A DNA stretch of 64,000 nucleotides from Sphingobacterium detergens (GCF_003610355.1 NZ_RAPY01000001.1:558001-622000); one strand, 5' to 3'. Counted from the first letter of the stretch, positions 8,059 to 17,627 are shown. Numbers and translations: made by a program. Notes: a model not told the origin generated them from the letters alone.

Positions 8059-8886
8059 ATGAGTTTAGCAAGGATTCAACAGATCATTAGGTACATTGAA
8101 GAACATTACAATGAAGACCTTTCCATTGAAAGACTGGAGCAGCTGTCTAATTATTCCTACCGAAATACACAACGCATATTTAAAGGGATTTTCAATGAAT
8201 CGATTGGGGCCTTTCAAAAACGATTAAAACTTGAAAACGCGTATAAAAAACTGATTTATACAGATGAATCCATTAGCACGATTGCTTATGCGGTTGGCTT
8301 TGATAGCCTGCAATCTTTTTCCAAATCCTTCAAAAAACAATTTGGACATTCGCCCAGTGGTGCACGGGATGAGAAGACAAGCATTTTTCAGGATTTTATT
8401 GCTGGACTAGCAGTAGAGCATCAATCTCTCCATCATGATATTGTCTTTTTGAGGGCACAACAGGTTTTTAGTATTGGAATACATACGGAGCAATACCGAA
8501 ATAGAGAAATTGATCAGTTATGGGCGGATATTGATACCTTGGTTGCCGCAGATTTTAGTGCGCATTATTACGGCATTATCGTGGATCAGCCTTTGATTAC
8601 TGACCGGCTGAAATGTAGATACGAAGCCTGTGTGGATCAAGATCCTGCAAGTCTGTTGTTTTTCCCACGGTATATTATGGGGGGACGATACCTCCGATAT
8701 ATTCACAAAGGGGACTATCACGGGATAATGGATACGTATAGACGGATTTATAAAGAGAGCCTTTTGCAAGGTGCTTACGCATTTGACAATGATCCTATTC
8801 TGGAGCACTATGTGAAAAATGAGACCAATACAGCTCATGTTAACGATTATGTCACCGAAATTCTAATTCCGCTACAGAAAAAATAG
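8059..8886 (+). CDS. AraC-type regulator with GyrI-like effector domain
   Basis: 275 residues. The AraC double HTH is at the N-terminus (5-105): I-E-E-H-Y-N-E-D-L-S-I-E-R-L-E-Q-L-S and S-I-S-T-I-A-Y-A-V-G-F-D-S-L-Q-S-F-S-K-S-F-K-K-Q-F-G, followed by a GyrI/SbmC-like ligand-binding domain (about 120-275). This order is that of Rob/SoxS-like and BmrR-type drug sensors, where the C-terminal domain binds aromatic cations. The likely targets are its neighbours: DUF389 gene (divergent) and the agmatine deiminase downstream (67 bases). Ligand not deducible. Confidence 0.85.
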   Translation: MSLARIQQIIRYIEEHYNEDLSIERLEQLSNYSYRNTQRIFKGIFNESIGAFQKRLKLENAYKKLIYTDESISTIAYAVGFDSLQSFSKSFKKQFGHSPSGARDEKTSIFQDFIAGLAVEHQSLHHDIVFLRAQQVFSIGIHTEQYRNREIDQLWADIDTLVAADFSAHYYGIIVDQPLITDRLKCRYEACVDQDPASLLFFPRYIMGGRYLRYIHKGDYHGIMDTYRRIYKESLLQGAYAFDNDPILEHYVKNETNTAHVNDYVTEILIPLQKK

Positions 8887-8953
8887 TTGTCAATTTTGGA
8901 CAACATATGATTGGGATTTATCCCGTTTTTTGTCGGAAATAAGAATTTTTAAA

Positions 8954-10072
8954 ATGATAAAAAACATGCAAATCGTAATGATCACGTTATTAAGCATTCT
9001 TTCTTCATGTAAGCAAGAAGAAAATTATCGTCCTTCAACGGATACTACAATCCAATATCGCATGCCTGAAGAGTCGGCGTTGCATGAGGGAACCTGGCTT
9101 CAATGGCCACATCAATATCAGTATGGTATCACCTATCGCAATCGGCTGGACGCCACCTGGGTCAAGATGACTGAGGCGTTGGTTAAAGGGGAAAAAGTCC
9201 ATATCATCGCCTATGATGGTACCGAAAAAAATAGGATTATCGCCTTGTTGCGTGATGCAGGAATTTCGCTAAACCGTATTGATTTTAAAGTTTATCCGAC
9301 AGATGATGTCTGGGTACGGGATAATGGTCCTATCTATGTGTATGACCAAGCGGGTGAATTAGTGATTCAAGACTGGGGTTTTAATGGCTGGGGCGAAAAA
9401 GCGGAATTTGAAAACTGTGATCAGGTTCCCGCTAAAATAGCAAAAGATCAAGGGTTTAAGCGTGTTGATCTAAACAAGTTGATGGTTAACGAGGGTGGGG
9501 CTGTAGAAATAGATGGTAAAGGTACACTGCTCGCGACCAAAAGCGCGATTTTGAACAGTAATCGAAACGCTGGTATGACGCAAAGAGAGGCGGAAGCGAT
9601 CTTTACCAAGTATCTGGGGGCAACCAATTTTATCTGGTTGGAAGGTAGGGCAGGCCTGGAAATTACCGATATGCATATTGATGGCTTCGCTAGATTCGCC
9701 AGTCCGAATATTTTAGTGACAATGGATACCGAGGATTTGCTAGAATGGGAAGTTCCACAACAGGATATTAACAAACTATATGCAGCAAAAAATAGTACGG
9801 ATGTCGCTTATCAGATTGTTAAACTTCCGCTAACGCAAAATAATGTGGAAACAGCGTATGGTAAAAAATTAGATTATAAAGGTTCATATGTAAACTATTA
9901 TATCGGAAATACCTGTGTATTGGTGCCTAATTATAATGACCCCAATGATCTTGTCGCCAATAAGATTATCCAAAGCCTTTATCCCGGAAGAGTCGTCATC
10001 GGTATTGATGTTCGAAATCTATACGCTAATGGCGGAATGATTCACTGTGTTACCCAGCAACAACCTCAATAA
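8954..10072 (+). CDS. Agmatine deiminase family lipoprotein
   Basis: 372 residues. Agmatine deiminase / peptidylarginine deiminase fold, which hydrolyses a guanidino group to urea and ammonia through a covalent thiol intermediate. Conserved blocks are present in order: E-G-T-W-L-Q-W-P near 40, D-D-V-W-V-R-D-N-G-P, N-E-G-G-A-V-E-I, D-M-H-I-D-G-F-A-R-F, and the C-terminal nucleophile in N-G-G-M-I-H-C365. The start at 8954 gives a lipoprotein signal (MIKNMQIVMITLLSILSSC), so the enzyme is predicted to be membrane-anchored outside the cytoplasm, unlike cytoplasmic AguA. No partner amidohydrolase is nearby, so the physiological substrate may not be agmatine. Confidence 0.85.
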   Translation: MIKNMQIVMITLLSILSSCKQEENYRPSTDTTIQYRMPEESALHEGTWLQWPHQYQYGITYRNRLDATWVKMTEALVKGEKVHIIAYDGTEKNRIIALLRDAGISLNRIDFKVYPTDDVWVRDNGPIYVYDQAGELVIQDWGFNGWGEKAEFENCDQVPAKIAKDQGFKRVDLNKLMVNEGGAVEIDGKGTLLATKSAILNSNRNAGMTQREAEAIFTKYLGATNFIWLEGRAGLEITDMHIDGFARFASPNILVTMDTEDLLEWEVPQQDINKLYAAKNSTDVAYQIVKLPLTQNNVETAYGKKLDYKGSYVNYYIGNTCVLVPNYNDPNDLVANKIIQSLYPGRVVIGIDVRNLYANGGMIHCVTQQQPQ

Positions 10073-10232
10073 TTTACTTCGAGGATCTAAATTGGAGAAT
10101 CGCTACTCGTATAATTAAATATCATTTTTTGACTTAAGTCAATGTTTAGGGAAAAGCAGCTGCTGATCTTTGTCCTCAGACTATGAAACCACTGAATAAG
10201 TAATGTCTTTTTTAGCACTTTACTTGTTCAAG

Positions 10233-10270
10233 ACACTTTATCAGGGTGTAAGCCTTGGTAAAGTGTTTTT
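10233..10270 (+). terminator. Rho-independent terminator
   Basis: Stem ACACTTTATCAG (10233-10244) with its partner (10255-10266, two G-T pairs), loop of 10 bases, followed by TTTT. It lies 160 bases after the deiminase stop and would end that transcript before ribB. Confidence 0.65.
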
Positions 10271-10299
10271 ATAACATGATGGGACAGCGGTTGTACATA

Positions 10300-10326
10300 A
10301 TGCCATCCTGTGCTATAGGATGGCAT
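10300..10326 (+). promoter_or_regulatory. Leader hairpin before ribB
   Basis: Arms ATGCCATCCT (10300-10309) and AGGATGGCAT (10317-10326) pair perfectly over 10 bases with a 7-base loop and end 24 bases before the ribB ATG. There is no T-run. The conserved core of the FMN riboswitch is absent, so this would be a different leader element or a protein site. Confidence 0.45.
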
Positions 10327-10350
10327 ATAACATATTGATTAAATTAAAAA

Positions 10351-10992
10351 ATGATGGAGAATCTATTGGAAGTATTTGGTAGTAATGCACATGAAAGGGT
10401 TGAACGTGCGCTGACAGAACTCCGTAAGGGAAGAGGTATTTTACTCATTGACAATGAGGATAGGGAGAACGAAGGTGATCTTATTTTTTCGGCTGAAAAA
10501 ATGAACCATGCGGATATGGTGCAGATGATCCGCTATTGCAGTGGCGTAATCTGTCTATGTCTGACACATGAAAAAGCAGATGAACTGGAATTACCTTATA
10601 TGGTCAATGACAATTCAAGTCCGTTTCAGACGCCGTTTACGGTTTCTATTGATGCAAGATTGGGAGCTACAACTGGACTTTCGGCTGCGGATAGGTTGGC
10701 GACTATAAAAGCCGCGTCTGCGATTGGTGCCAGCCCAGAAGACCTGGTACGCCCAGGGCATATTTTTCCGTTAAGAGCCCATGCCGATGGCGTGCTGGGT
10801 AGAAACGGACATACTGAGGGTAGTATTGACCTGATGCGTTTGGCAGGTTTACAGCCGCTGTCGGTATTATGTGAGCTTATGAATGAGGATGGTAGCATGT
10901 CACGTTTGCCACAGATTGCGGCATTCGCATTAAAGGAGGGGCTTACTGTCTTGTCAATAGCAGATATTATCGCTTACCGCCAATTAAATTAA
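10351..10992 (+). CDS. ribB: 3,4-dihydroxy-2-butanone 4-phosphate synthase
   Basis: Converts ribulose 5-phosphate to 3,4-dihydroxy-2-butanone 4-phosphate and formate in riboflavin synthesis. 213 residues, matching the stand-alone enzyme of enterobacteria (about 217) rather than the RibB-RibA fusion common in Bacteroidota. All signatures are present: [10 protein letters not shown] near 35 (metal site), R-P-G-H-I-F-P-L near 140, [11 protein letters not shown] and [10 protein letters not shown]. It sits alone, without other rib genes, 40 bases before a siderophore-interacting flavoprotein. A second, iron-linked copy of the enzyme is a reasonable guess; a fused RibBA elsewhere would confirm this. 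Confidence 0.92.
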   Translation: MMENLLEVFGSNAHERVERALTELRKGRGILLIDNEDRENEGDLIFSAEKMNHADMVQMIRYCSGVICLCLTHEKADELELPYMVNDNSSPFQTPFTVSIDARLGATTGLSAADRLATIKAASAIGASPEDLVRPGHIFPLRAHADGVLGRNGHTEGSIDLMRLAGLQPLSVLCELMNEDGSMSRLPQIAAFALKEGLTVLSIADIIAYRQLN

Positions 10993-11032
10993 GTAGAAAA
11001 TTGATCAGCCATGATCACAAATTATATTGTTT

Positions 11033-11785
11033 ATGAACGAGAAAGATTCAAAAAAAATACGTTCGGTATTTACTGTGAAAGACAAAAAATACCTCACTCC
11101 ACATCTTATTCGGGTAGTTTTCGAGATTAATGAAGAACAACTTGTCTGGCTTTCGGGTGTTCGATCCGGTTCCAATAATAAACTGTTTATTTCAACATCG
11201 GATGAAGAAAAGCCTCAAGTAAGAACCTATACAAATCGTCAAATAGATCTTGTCGCAAAAGAACTTTCTATTGATTTTGTCCACCACGGAGATAATGGCC
11301 TGGCATCAGCATGGGCGATAAATGCTGCAGTTGGGGACTCTCTGGAAATCGGTATGAAAGAAAGTATGAGAACCTTGGTTCCGGATGCAGCACATTATCT
11401 AATTGCTGGTGATGCGACCGCTTTACCTGTCATTGCGACTATTTTGGAACAGCTACCGTCAGGAGTGAAAGTCAAGGCCTATATTGAAGTTGCGACAAAA
11501 GAAGATGAACTTGTGCTTTCTACGACTGCCGATGTAGATCTGGAATGGATCCACAACCCACATCCTGAGCAGGGAAGTGTACTCGCAGAGCGCGTAAAAG
11601 CATTTGAATTTGAGGACAATAGTTTGGCCAGGTATATCTATCTAGCGGCAGAATATGATATAATTAAAACGTTGCGTTATTATTTTCGTGTCGAAAAGTG
11701 CTGGAATCCAAAAGAGATGTATGCCTGTTCGTATTGGAAAATCGGCGCCAAAGAAGGGGAACATTCGGATGAAATAAAACCCTAA
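11033..11785 (+). CDS. Siderophore-interacting FAD-dependent protein (SIP)
   Basis: 250 residues from the ATG at 11033. SIP family, ferric-siderophore reductases (ViuB/YqjH type) that bind FAD and free iron by reducing it. Marks: R-T-Y-T-N-R near 66 (FAD binding), D-F-V-H-H-G-D-N-G-L-A-S-A-W-A near 86 and A-G-D-A-T-A-L-P-V-I near 126, and the C-terminal Y-W-K-I-G. An NAD(P)H site may be present as in YqjH. The gene follows ribB by 40 bases and is probably co-transcribed, coupling flavin supply with iron release. Confidence 0.88.
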   Translation: MNEKDSKKIRSVFTVKDKKYLTPHLIRVVFEINEEQLVWLSGVRSGSNNKLFISTSDEEKPQVRTYTNRQIDLVAKELSIDFVHHGDNGLASAWAINAAVGDSLEIGMKESMRTLVPDAAHYLIAGDATALPVIATILEQLPSGVKVKAYIEVATKEDELVLSTTADVDLEWIHNPHPEQGSVLAERVKAFEFEDNSLARYIYLAAEYDIIKTLRYYFRVEKCWNPKEMYACSYWKIGAKEGEHSDEIKP

Positions 11786-11805
11786 AGCTTGATCATTACG
11801 ATAGA

Positions 11806-11832
11806 TTTGTCCTTGCAATTTTGCTAACTTTG
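11806..11832 (+). promoter_or_regulatory. Candidate promoter of the Crp-like gene
   Basis: TTTG at 11806-11809 and a perfect TAACTTTG at 11825-11832, 15 bases apart; the ATG is 25 bases further on. Spacing is short compared with the tRNA promoters. Confidence 0.4.
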
Positions 11833-11857
11833 CTGTTTAGTGACTTAGAAAAGATGC

Positions 11858-12427
11858 ATGAATGATCTATTGATATCATATATAACAAGTAAGATAACTG
11901 TAACAGATGAAGAACTTAGTACTATACTCGGTTTTTTCAAACCTATCAAATTAAAGAGAAATGAACTATTGCTGGCGAATGGAGAGATTAGCCAGCGTTC
12001 ATTTTTTGTTGTCAAGGGCTGTCTACGGATCTTTTTTATCAATGAAAATGGACAGGAGGCGATACGTTATTTTGCTTTTGAGAACCAATTTGCGACTGCA
12101 CTTGTCAGCTTTATTACCTCGGAAGAGTCCGAGGAATTTATTCAGGCTGTTGAAGAATCTGAAATCTATGCCATCAGTCATAAAGATTTCTACCATTTGT
12201 TGAACGTTGTTCCACAATGGGAGAAATTTTATCGGATTTACTTGGAAATAGCCTATGTTACCAATACCAGACGCTTAATGTCTTTCCTTATGCAGGATGC
12301 GCTGGAAAAATATCGACAATTGTTGACGGAAAATCCGATGATCGTACGTAGAATGTCGAATAGAATGGTCGCATCTTATTTAAATATTTCGCAGGAGACA
12401 CTCAGTCGCTTGAAATCAAAATTGTAG
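11858..12427 (+). CDS. Crp/Fnr-family transcriptional regulator
   Basis: 189 residues. Residues 1-125 form a cyclic-nucleotide-binding-like beta-roll (K-R-N-E-L-L-L-A-N-G-E, then F-F-V-V-K-G-C-L-R-I-F-F); the C-terminal part has a helix-turn-helix ending R-M-V-A-S-Y-L-N-I-S-Q-E-T-L-S-R-L-K-S-K-L. The cAMP phosphate-binding motif (G-E-L-x-x-x-x-x-x-R-x-A) is missing, as in most Bacteroidota members, so cAMP is unlikely to be the ligand. It follows the SIP gene by 72 bases and ends with a strong shared terminator. Confidence 0.85.
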   Translation: MNDLLISYITSKITVTDEELSTILGFFKPIKLKRNELLLANGEISQRSFFVVKGCLRIFFINENGQEAIRYFAFENQFATALVSFITSEESEEFIQAVEESEIYAISHKDFYHLLNVVPQWEKFYRIYLEIAYVTNTRRLMSFLMQDALEKYRQLLTENPMIVRRMSNRMVASYLNISQETLSRLKSKL

Positions 12428-12580
12428 TTTTTTCTTTTGTAGGATCCACTTCGAGCAAAAAGGAAAGGGTATTCTTGGATACCTTACTAGGTTAAAAAAA
12501 CAAAAGATTTGGGATTAGAAAGTAGAGGCTGCTGTGTTTCAATTCGTTAAATGTATCAGGTTGATATTTTATAAAAGCAA

Positions 12581-12615
12581 AGGCCAGCCCATCAAAAGAT
12601 GGGCTGGCCTTTATT
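12581..12615. terminator. Strong bidirectional terminator
   Basis: Perfect 13-base stem AGGCCAGCCCATC (12581-12593) / GATGGGCTGGCCT (12598-12610), loop AAAA, then TTATT on the right and an A-rich stretch on the left. It separates the Crp-like gene from the convergent exporter. Confidence 0.85.
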
Positions 12616-12636
12616 GGATGGTATAGTCTTTGAAAT

Positions 12637-13872
12637 TTAATTTTCAAACTGTTCTTTACGCTTTCGTTTAAAGGCTGAATATACGATAATGACGCTGATT
12701 GTCATTAGAATAAATGCGAGAAAAAAGGGTGCTCCAGAGAATTTGAATGGGGCATTATCATGTGTAAAAAAGTAAAACAGATTGGTCATCATTGGAGGAC
12801 CTATAATCGATGTCGCACTCATTAAACTGGTTAACGCTCCCTGAAGTTCTCCCTGTTCATTTGATGGCACATTTTTGGTAATCACAGATTGCAGTGCAGG
12901 TCCACATATTCCACCTAGGCAATAAGGGATGAGAAAGACAAACATCATCCAGCCTTGATTGGCAAATGCAAACAGTAATAATCCTACTGCATAAAATATC
13001 AGACCATAATAAATGCTTTTTTGCTCACCGAGTTTTGGTGTGGTCCAACGGATCAAGACACCTTGTACCAGGCCAATCAATAAGCCGATGACCCCAAGTG
13101 AGATACCAACCATTCTTTCGGTCCAATTAAATTTGTACATGGTAAAGAAATTCCAGTTACTTTGTACGGCATGGCCTGCAATATAGATCAGGATCAATGC
13201 TACGATCAAGCCAGAAATCTCGGGGTGTTTTCCCAGAAAGCGAAAGGATCCAATGGGGTTAGCACGCTTCCAGTCAAAAGCCCGTCGCTTATCTTTGTCC
13301 AAGCTTTCGGGGAGAATAAAATACCCATACAGAAAATTCAATAGGCATAAGCCTGCCGCAGCATAAAAAGGAACCCGTGCGCCGTAATGTCCAAGTAATC
13401 CTCCGATTACGGGGCCAATAATAAAACCCAATCCGAAGGCTGCGCCAATTAATCCGAAGTTTTTGGCCCGATCCTCATCGGTAGAAATATCCGCGATATA
13501 AGCACTGGCGGTTGTGAAACTTGCTCCGGTCAATCCAGCAATAACCCGTCCCAAGAATAACCAACCTATCGAAGGAGCGAGGGCTAGAAAAATGTAGTCT
13601 ACTGCAAAACCGAACAAAGAAATCAAAATAATCGGTCTTCGTCCATATTTGTCACTCAGATTACCTACTACAGGTGAGAATATAAACTGAGTGAAAGCAT
13701 AAGCGAAACCCAGCCAGCCACCATACTTTGCCGCTTCACTGATGTCGCTGTGGATCAGTTCTTCAATCAACTTGGGGACCACTGGAATGATAATACCCCA
13801 TCCCGTGATATCAATAAGTAAAGTGATAAATATAAAGCCTATGGCGGCCTTTTTCTTGGAGTTGTCAATCAT
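12637..13872 (-). CDS. TetA-like MFS exporter
   Basis: 411 residues, 12 membrane helices. Major facilitator drug/H+ antiporter group. Motif A is [11 protein letters not shown] in the loop 2-3, motif C G-x-x-x-G-P-V-I-G-G is in helix 5 ([13 protein letters not shown]), and D20 in the first helix ([13 protein letters not shown]) matches the TCR/TetA pattern D-x-x-G-x-G-x-x-x-P. It is more distant from mobile tetracycline pumps, and a chromosomal multidrug or metabolite exporter is as likely. No tetR neighbour. Confidence 0.85.
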   Translation of the reverse strand: MIDNSKKKAAIGFIFITLLIDITGWGIIIPVVPKLIEELIHSDISEAAKYGGWLGFAYAFTQFIFSPVVGNLSDKYGRRPIILISLFGFAVDYIFLALAPSIGWLFLGRVIAGLTGASFTTASAYIADISTDEDRAKNFGLIGAAFGLGFIIGPVIGGLLGHYGARVPFYAAAGLCLLNFLYGYFILPESLDKDKRRAFDWKRANPIGSFRFLGKHPEISGLIVALILIYIAGHAVQSNWNFFTMYKFNWTERMVGISLGVIGLLIGLVQGVLIRWTTPKLGEQKSIYYGLIFYAVGLLLFAFANQGWMMFVFLIPYCLGGICGPALQSVITKNVPSNEQGELQGALTSLMSATSIIGPPMMTNLFYFFTHDNAPFKFSGAPFFLAFILMTISVIIVYSAFKRKRKEQFEN

Positions 13873-14038
13873 GGCCTAAAAATATAAAATTCCTGAAAAA
13901 ATTCACCTAAATTTTAAAAGGTTAATTTGTGGTAAACTATTGGGCTAATTGAGAAAGTTGGTTGATAAGGCCACTATGCATGTTGTACGTGTCAAATCTA
14001 CTGGAAAAAATAAGGTGTCTTCCTCCTGTTTGCTGCGC

Positions 14039-14506
14039 TTAAATAGTGCGGCAAACAGCATGATGTCGTACGGGAAAGTTACAGGAATTGGCGATAAAAC
14101 AAAGTTGATTTGCTTCTTGATGTAGTGATGTCGCTAATGCTATTTTGTCAGGATCTGAAATAACGACTTCTGGAAACAGGTCAACCTGCACAAATCTGCC
14201 ACTTGCATCAGGGTTAGTTTCTAATACCGCCTCTGCATTATCCGTGTACGAAATCACTTCGATGTTATTTTTGGAACAGACATATAGATAAGACATCATA
14301 TGGCATGAAATGAGGCTACTCAGTAAAAGATCTTCGGGGTTATATAATGTTGGGTCACCCTTGAAAGCCTTTGCCGCTGAGACCTGTAGATCTGCCTTGC
14401 CCTGGATGGAAATCCGATGGCTCTTGTTAGATACCTTTGGTAAGGAGGTAGACTGTTCTTGCTGAAACCAGGTTAAACTAGCTTTAAAGTAATGTTTGAA
14501 ACTCAT
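14039..14506 (-). CDS. OsmC/Ohr-family protein
   Basis: 155 residues. OsmC-like peroxidase fold: dimeric thiol peroxidases that reduce organic or inorganic peroxides. The two reactive cysteines are in the usual contexts: L-L-L-S-S-L-I-S-C69-H-M (first helix) and N-S-C-N-F-P-V near 145. The N-terminal beta-sheet (FKASLTWFQQEQ) is that of the general OsmC group, not of Ohr. An extra cysteine (Q-L-C-F-I-A-N-S-C) precedes the second one. It lies 46 bases from DinB on the same strand, probably an operon. Confidence 0.85.
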   Translation of the reverse strand: MSFKHYFKASLTWFQQEQSTSLPKVSNKSHRISIQGKADLQVSAAKAFKGDPTLYNPEDLLLSSLISCHMMSYLYVCSKNNIEVISYTDNAEAVLETNPDASGRFVQVDLFPEVVISDPDKIALATSLHQEANQLCFIANSCNFPVRHHAVCRTI

Positions 14507-14552
14507 TCTATGAAATAGCGCTTTTTATTAACTTCTACTTGTGGTACCAACT

Positions 14553-15005
14553 TTATATTCGAACAAATGAAATATAATCCGTGTTGATCGGCTCAAGTCC
14601 ATTTCTTCTCATTTCTGAGGCTATTTGCGCTCTGTGATAAGTACCATGATTAAATACATGTAAGAGGATGTCTCCAAACGAATTTTGGAACTGTTCATTC
14701 TTCGTATTGGTATAGGATATGATTGTTGCAATCTCAGTCGCATCGGCGTAGACCTTTTCCTTAAATCCCGAAGAAGCCAGTTGATGGTATTGTTCACATG
14801 TTAATAAACTATGCTCATCCCAAACACCTACGGGAGGTTTTTCTCCATTCAGTCGATATAACCATATCAGCTGTGCATTCATTATATGACTGAATAATCG
14901 TAAACACACGGAGGGCGTTTTTTCGGCTTCCTGTTTCATTTTCTCGATGAGCATGTTATTCGCCCAATCGTTATATAACCATAATTGTACTAGTGGAGTT
15001 GACAT
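14553..15005 (-). CDS. DinB-family metalloprotein
   Basis: 150 residues, four-helix DinB/YfiT-like bundle. The three metal-binding histidines of the fold are at F-S-H-I-M-N-A near 40 and in the helix V-F-N-H-G-T-Y-H-R-A-Q near 119-123. Members include thiol transferases that use bacillithiol or similar thiols, but many have no known reaction. Upstream of the OsmC gene on the same strand, suggesting shared thiol-stress work. Divergent from the FtsX-type permease. Confidence 0.82.
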   Translation of the reverse strand: MSTPLVQLWLYNDWANNMLIEKMKQEAEKTPSVCLRLFSHIMNAQLIWLYRLNGEKPPVGVWDEHSLLTCEQYHQLASSGFKEKVYADATEIATIISYTNTKNEQFQNSFGDILLHVFNHGTYHRAQIASEMRRNGLEPINTDYISFVRI

Positions 15006-15100
15006 CTCGAATGACTTAGTTGCGGTATTAAATATACGTAAGTTAAGTATGTAAACGTAGGTAGAAGCATTAATTTTATTGCTGTTGGGTAGGTAAAGTC

Positions 15101-15137
15101 TGTCCGCAAACGAACAATAATCGTCCGAAAGCGGACA
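15101..15137. promoter_or_regulatory. Twin 16-base palindromes before the permease gene
   Basis: Site 1 (15101-15116) is TGTCCG-N4-CGAACA and site 2 (15122-15137) is CGTCCG-N4-CGGACA. They share GTCCG-N4-CG(A/G)AC, and their centres are 21 bases apart, two helical turns, so two dimers could bind one face. They lie about 85 bases before the chosen permease start. Confidence 0.6.
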
Positions 15138-15221
15138 TGTAGTATGATTTTTAAATTATTTAATGTGCTGTATATCAGTATTGTATTTAAAATGGCGGGC
15201 GGATTGATTATGGATTTAATT

Positions 15222-17585
15222 ATGATGAGCAATTATGTCAAGATAGCCTTCCGCAGTCTGATGAGGAGGAAGGGATTTACAGGGATCAACATCATCGGTC
15301 TGGCGATCGGTCTGGCTGCGGCGATGCTGATCATGTTATGGGTAGATTCTCAGCTTCATTTTGATAGGGGGTATCCAAAAACGGACCGTCTTCATATTAT
15401 CGGATCTATCGGTAAGACTAATGACGAACGATCTGTTTACTTTGTTAGCCCTGAGCCTTTGGCTGCTGCGGTTAAAGCAGCTGTTCCAGAGGTTAAGCAG
15501 ACTTGCAGATTAAATAAAACCAGAGGTTTTCTATTTACAGTCAACGAAAAGAAGATGATTGCGGGGAGTGGCGCATTTGTGGATTCAACCTTTATGGATA
15601 TGTTTCAACTGCCGGTGCTGGCAGGGAATATCGAAAAAGCACTAAATGATCCATCAAACATTGTTTTGACCAAAGATCTCGCGCTATCATTATTTGGCTC
15701 AACAGACAATATTATTGGCAGAGATATTCAGATTGATAGTATTGAACTTGTACAGGTCGCTGCTATTTTGGATGAAATACCCAGCAATAGTCGATTTGCG
15801 GAGTTTCAATATTTTTTTCCTTGGGTATTTTTGGAAAAAATGGGTTTTGCAGATAATAATTGGTATAACAGTTCGGTGTATTCCTTTGTTGAGCTGTTTC
15901 CAAATACGAACACGACAGCTGTCCAGCAGAAACTGCAACATATTTCTAAAGCACATGCGGATGTTAAGAACGATAATTTTCTCAAACCTATCGGCGAAAG
16001 TTACCTTTATAACAACTATAAAAATGCTGTAGTTGTCGGTGGAAGAATAGACATGGTAAGAATATTTATCTGTATAGCAGTATTTATTCTTTTGATTGCC
16101 TGTATAAACTTTGTGAATCTAAGTACTGCGCAGAGCGAAAAAAGAGCTAAAGAGGTTGGGGTCCGAAAAGTTGTCGGTGCACAAAGGAGATCGCTGATCG
16201 GACAGTTTTTAACAGAATCGATCGCACTGGCATTGGTGTCAACGATCATCGCTATCCTTATCGTAATTCTGCTATTGCCAGAATTTAGTGATTTAATAGG
16301 ACGTAAATTGACGCTTCCGATTGATCAAGCTTATTTCTTTATATCGATCCTTGCATTTATTCTTTTAACTGGTTTATTGGCGGGTAGTTATCCGGCTTTT
16401 TTTCTGTTTTCTTTTCATCCTGTTCGGGTACTGAAAGGAAGGTTTGTTTATCTCCGACAAAAAATAAATCCACGGAAGGTTCTTGTTGTCACTCAATTTG
16501 TCATTGCTGTTGTTATGATCATTAGTACGCTTGTTATCCGAAAACAGATTCAGCATGCTCAACAGCGTGATGTAGGTTTTGAAAAAGAGAATTTGGTCTA
16601 CGTCGCTGAGGTGGGAACCATAGCACAAAATATCGCATTGATCCGGCAAGCATTACTCGATCAGAGAATAGCGACTGCTGTCACCCGGACGATGTCACCA
16701 ATGACTGAGAGGTGGAGTGGATGGAGTGGTGCATCCTGGGAGGGAAAAGATCCAAATAGCATTATCCCGTTTAATCGGCAGTCGGCAGATGATAGATTGA
16801 TCGAGACAACTGGGCTAACATTACTTAAAGGACGTGATTTTGATTTAAAACGTTTTCCCACAGATTCGATGGCTGCGATTATCAATGAAACAGCAGCCAA
16901 GGTCATGAAACTTGATCAGCCTATTGGCAGCTATATCATGGATGGTGATGAAAAATTTATTATTATCGGTGTTGTCAAAGACTTTATTCAGGAATCCCCA
17001 TTTAATCCAGTTACACCAACAGTAATAGAAGGTGCTGCTGCACCTTTAGGCGTTGTTCATATTAAATTCAATCCAGAGTTAACCACAGCAGATGCATTGA
17101 ATAGAACGGAGAAAATATTCAAAGAATATAATCCCAATTATCCTTTTGAATATCATTTTTTGGATACTGAATACGCACGGAAATTTCAGGAGATACAGCG
17201 AACAGGGAAATTAGCCAGTATCTTTGCAGCGCTCACCATTTTCGTTTCTTGCCTCGGTCTGTTTGGATTAGCAGCTTATATGGCTGAAAGCAGAACAAAA
17301 GAAATCAGTATCCGTAAAATTCATGGTGCCTCTATCTTTTCTGTTGCCCGGATGCTATCGAGTGAATTCGTGCTATTGGTCAGTGTCGCCTGTTTGATTG
17401 CATTTCCAATTGCGTATTGGGCGATGGATAGTTACATTCAGGAATATGCTTATCGAATTAATATGAGCTGGGAGCTTTTTGCAGCAACAGGAATTTTGGC
17501 GATCGGAATTACAATATTAACGGTGGGTTATCAATCCATACGCGCTTCATTGGCTAATCCTGTGGATTGTTTAAGGGATGATTGA
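15222..17585 (+). CDS. FtsX/MacB-type ABC transporter permease
   Basis: 787 residues from the ATG at 15222 (MMSNYVKIAFRSLMRRKGF), the normal length for this Bacteroidota family; in-frame ATGs further up to 15144 give an unusual hydrophobic tail. Layout: helix 1 (about 20-40), a MacB periplasmic domain, three helices (about 280-420), a second periplasmic domain, and three more helices at the end, so two FtsX units. Each unit has the cytoplasmic coupling motif: K-E-V-G-V-R-K-V-V-G-A and K-E-I-S-I-R-K-I-H-G-A. No ATPase gene is adjacent; family members pair with an ATPase encoded elsewhere to move peptides or lipoproteins. Confidence 0.85.
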   Translation: MMSNYVKIAFRSLMRRKGFTGINIIGLAIGLAAAMLIMLWVDSQLHFDRGYPKTDRLHIIGSIGKTNDERSVYFVSPEPLAAAVKAAVPEVKQTCRLNKTRGFLFTVNEKKMIAGSGAFVDSTFMDMFQLPVLAGNIEKALNDPSNIVLTKDLALSLFGSTDNIIGRDIQIDSIELVQVAAILDEIPSNSRFAEFQYFFPWVFLEKMGFADNNWYNSSVYSFVELFPNTNTTAVQQKLQHISKAHADVKNDNFLKPIGESYLYNNYKNAVVVGGRIDMVRIFICIAVFILLIACINFVNLSTAQSEKRAKEVGVRKVVGAQRRSLIGQFLTESIALALVSTIIAILIVILLLPEFSDLIGRKLTLPIDQAYFFISILAFILLTGLLAGSYPAFFLFSFHPVRVLKGRFVYLRQKINPRKVLVVTQFVIAVVMIISTLVIRKQIQHAQQRDVGFEKENLVYVAEVGTIAQNIALIRQALLDQRIATAVTRTMSPMTERWSGWSGASWEGKDPNSIIPFNRQSADDRLIETTGLTLLKGRDFDLKRFPTDSMAAIINETAAKVMKLDQPIGSYIMDGDEKFIIIGVVKDFIQESPFNPVTPTVIEGAAAPLGVVHIKFNPELTTADALNRTEKIFKEYNPNYPFEYHFLDTEYARKFQEIQRTGKLASIFAALTIFVSCLGLFGLAAYMAESRTKEISIRKIHGASIFSVARMLSSEFVLLVSVACLIAFPIAYWAMDSYIQEYAYRINMSWELFAATGILAIGITILTVGYQSIRASLANPVDCLRDD

Positions 17586-17627
17586 CAGGTAGAATGATTA
17601 TCTTTGCGGATAATTGAAAAATACGGA

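Noticed and set aside
10073..10350. FMN riboswitch before ribB
   Set aside because: No RFN core (AGGG...GAAATTCC...) can be found; only a terminator and a simple hairpin are there.
12637..13872. Acquired tetracycline resistance gene
   Set aside because: TetA-like motifs are present but there is no tetR partner, no mobile element and composition equals the flanks; a chromosomal exporter is more likely.
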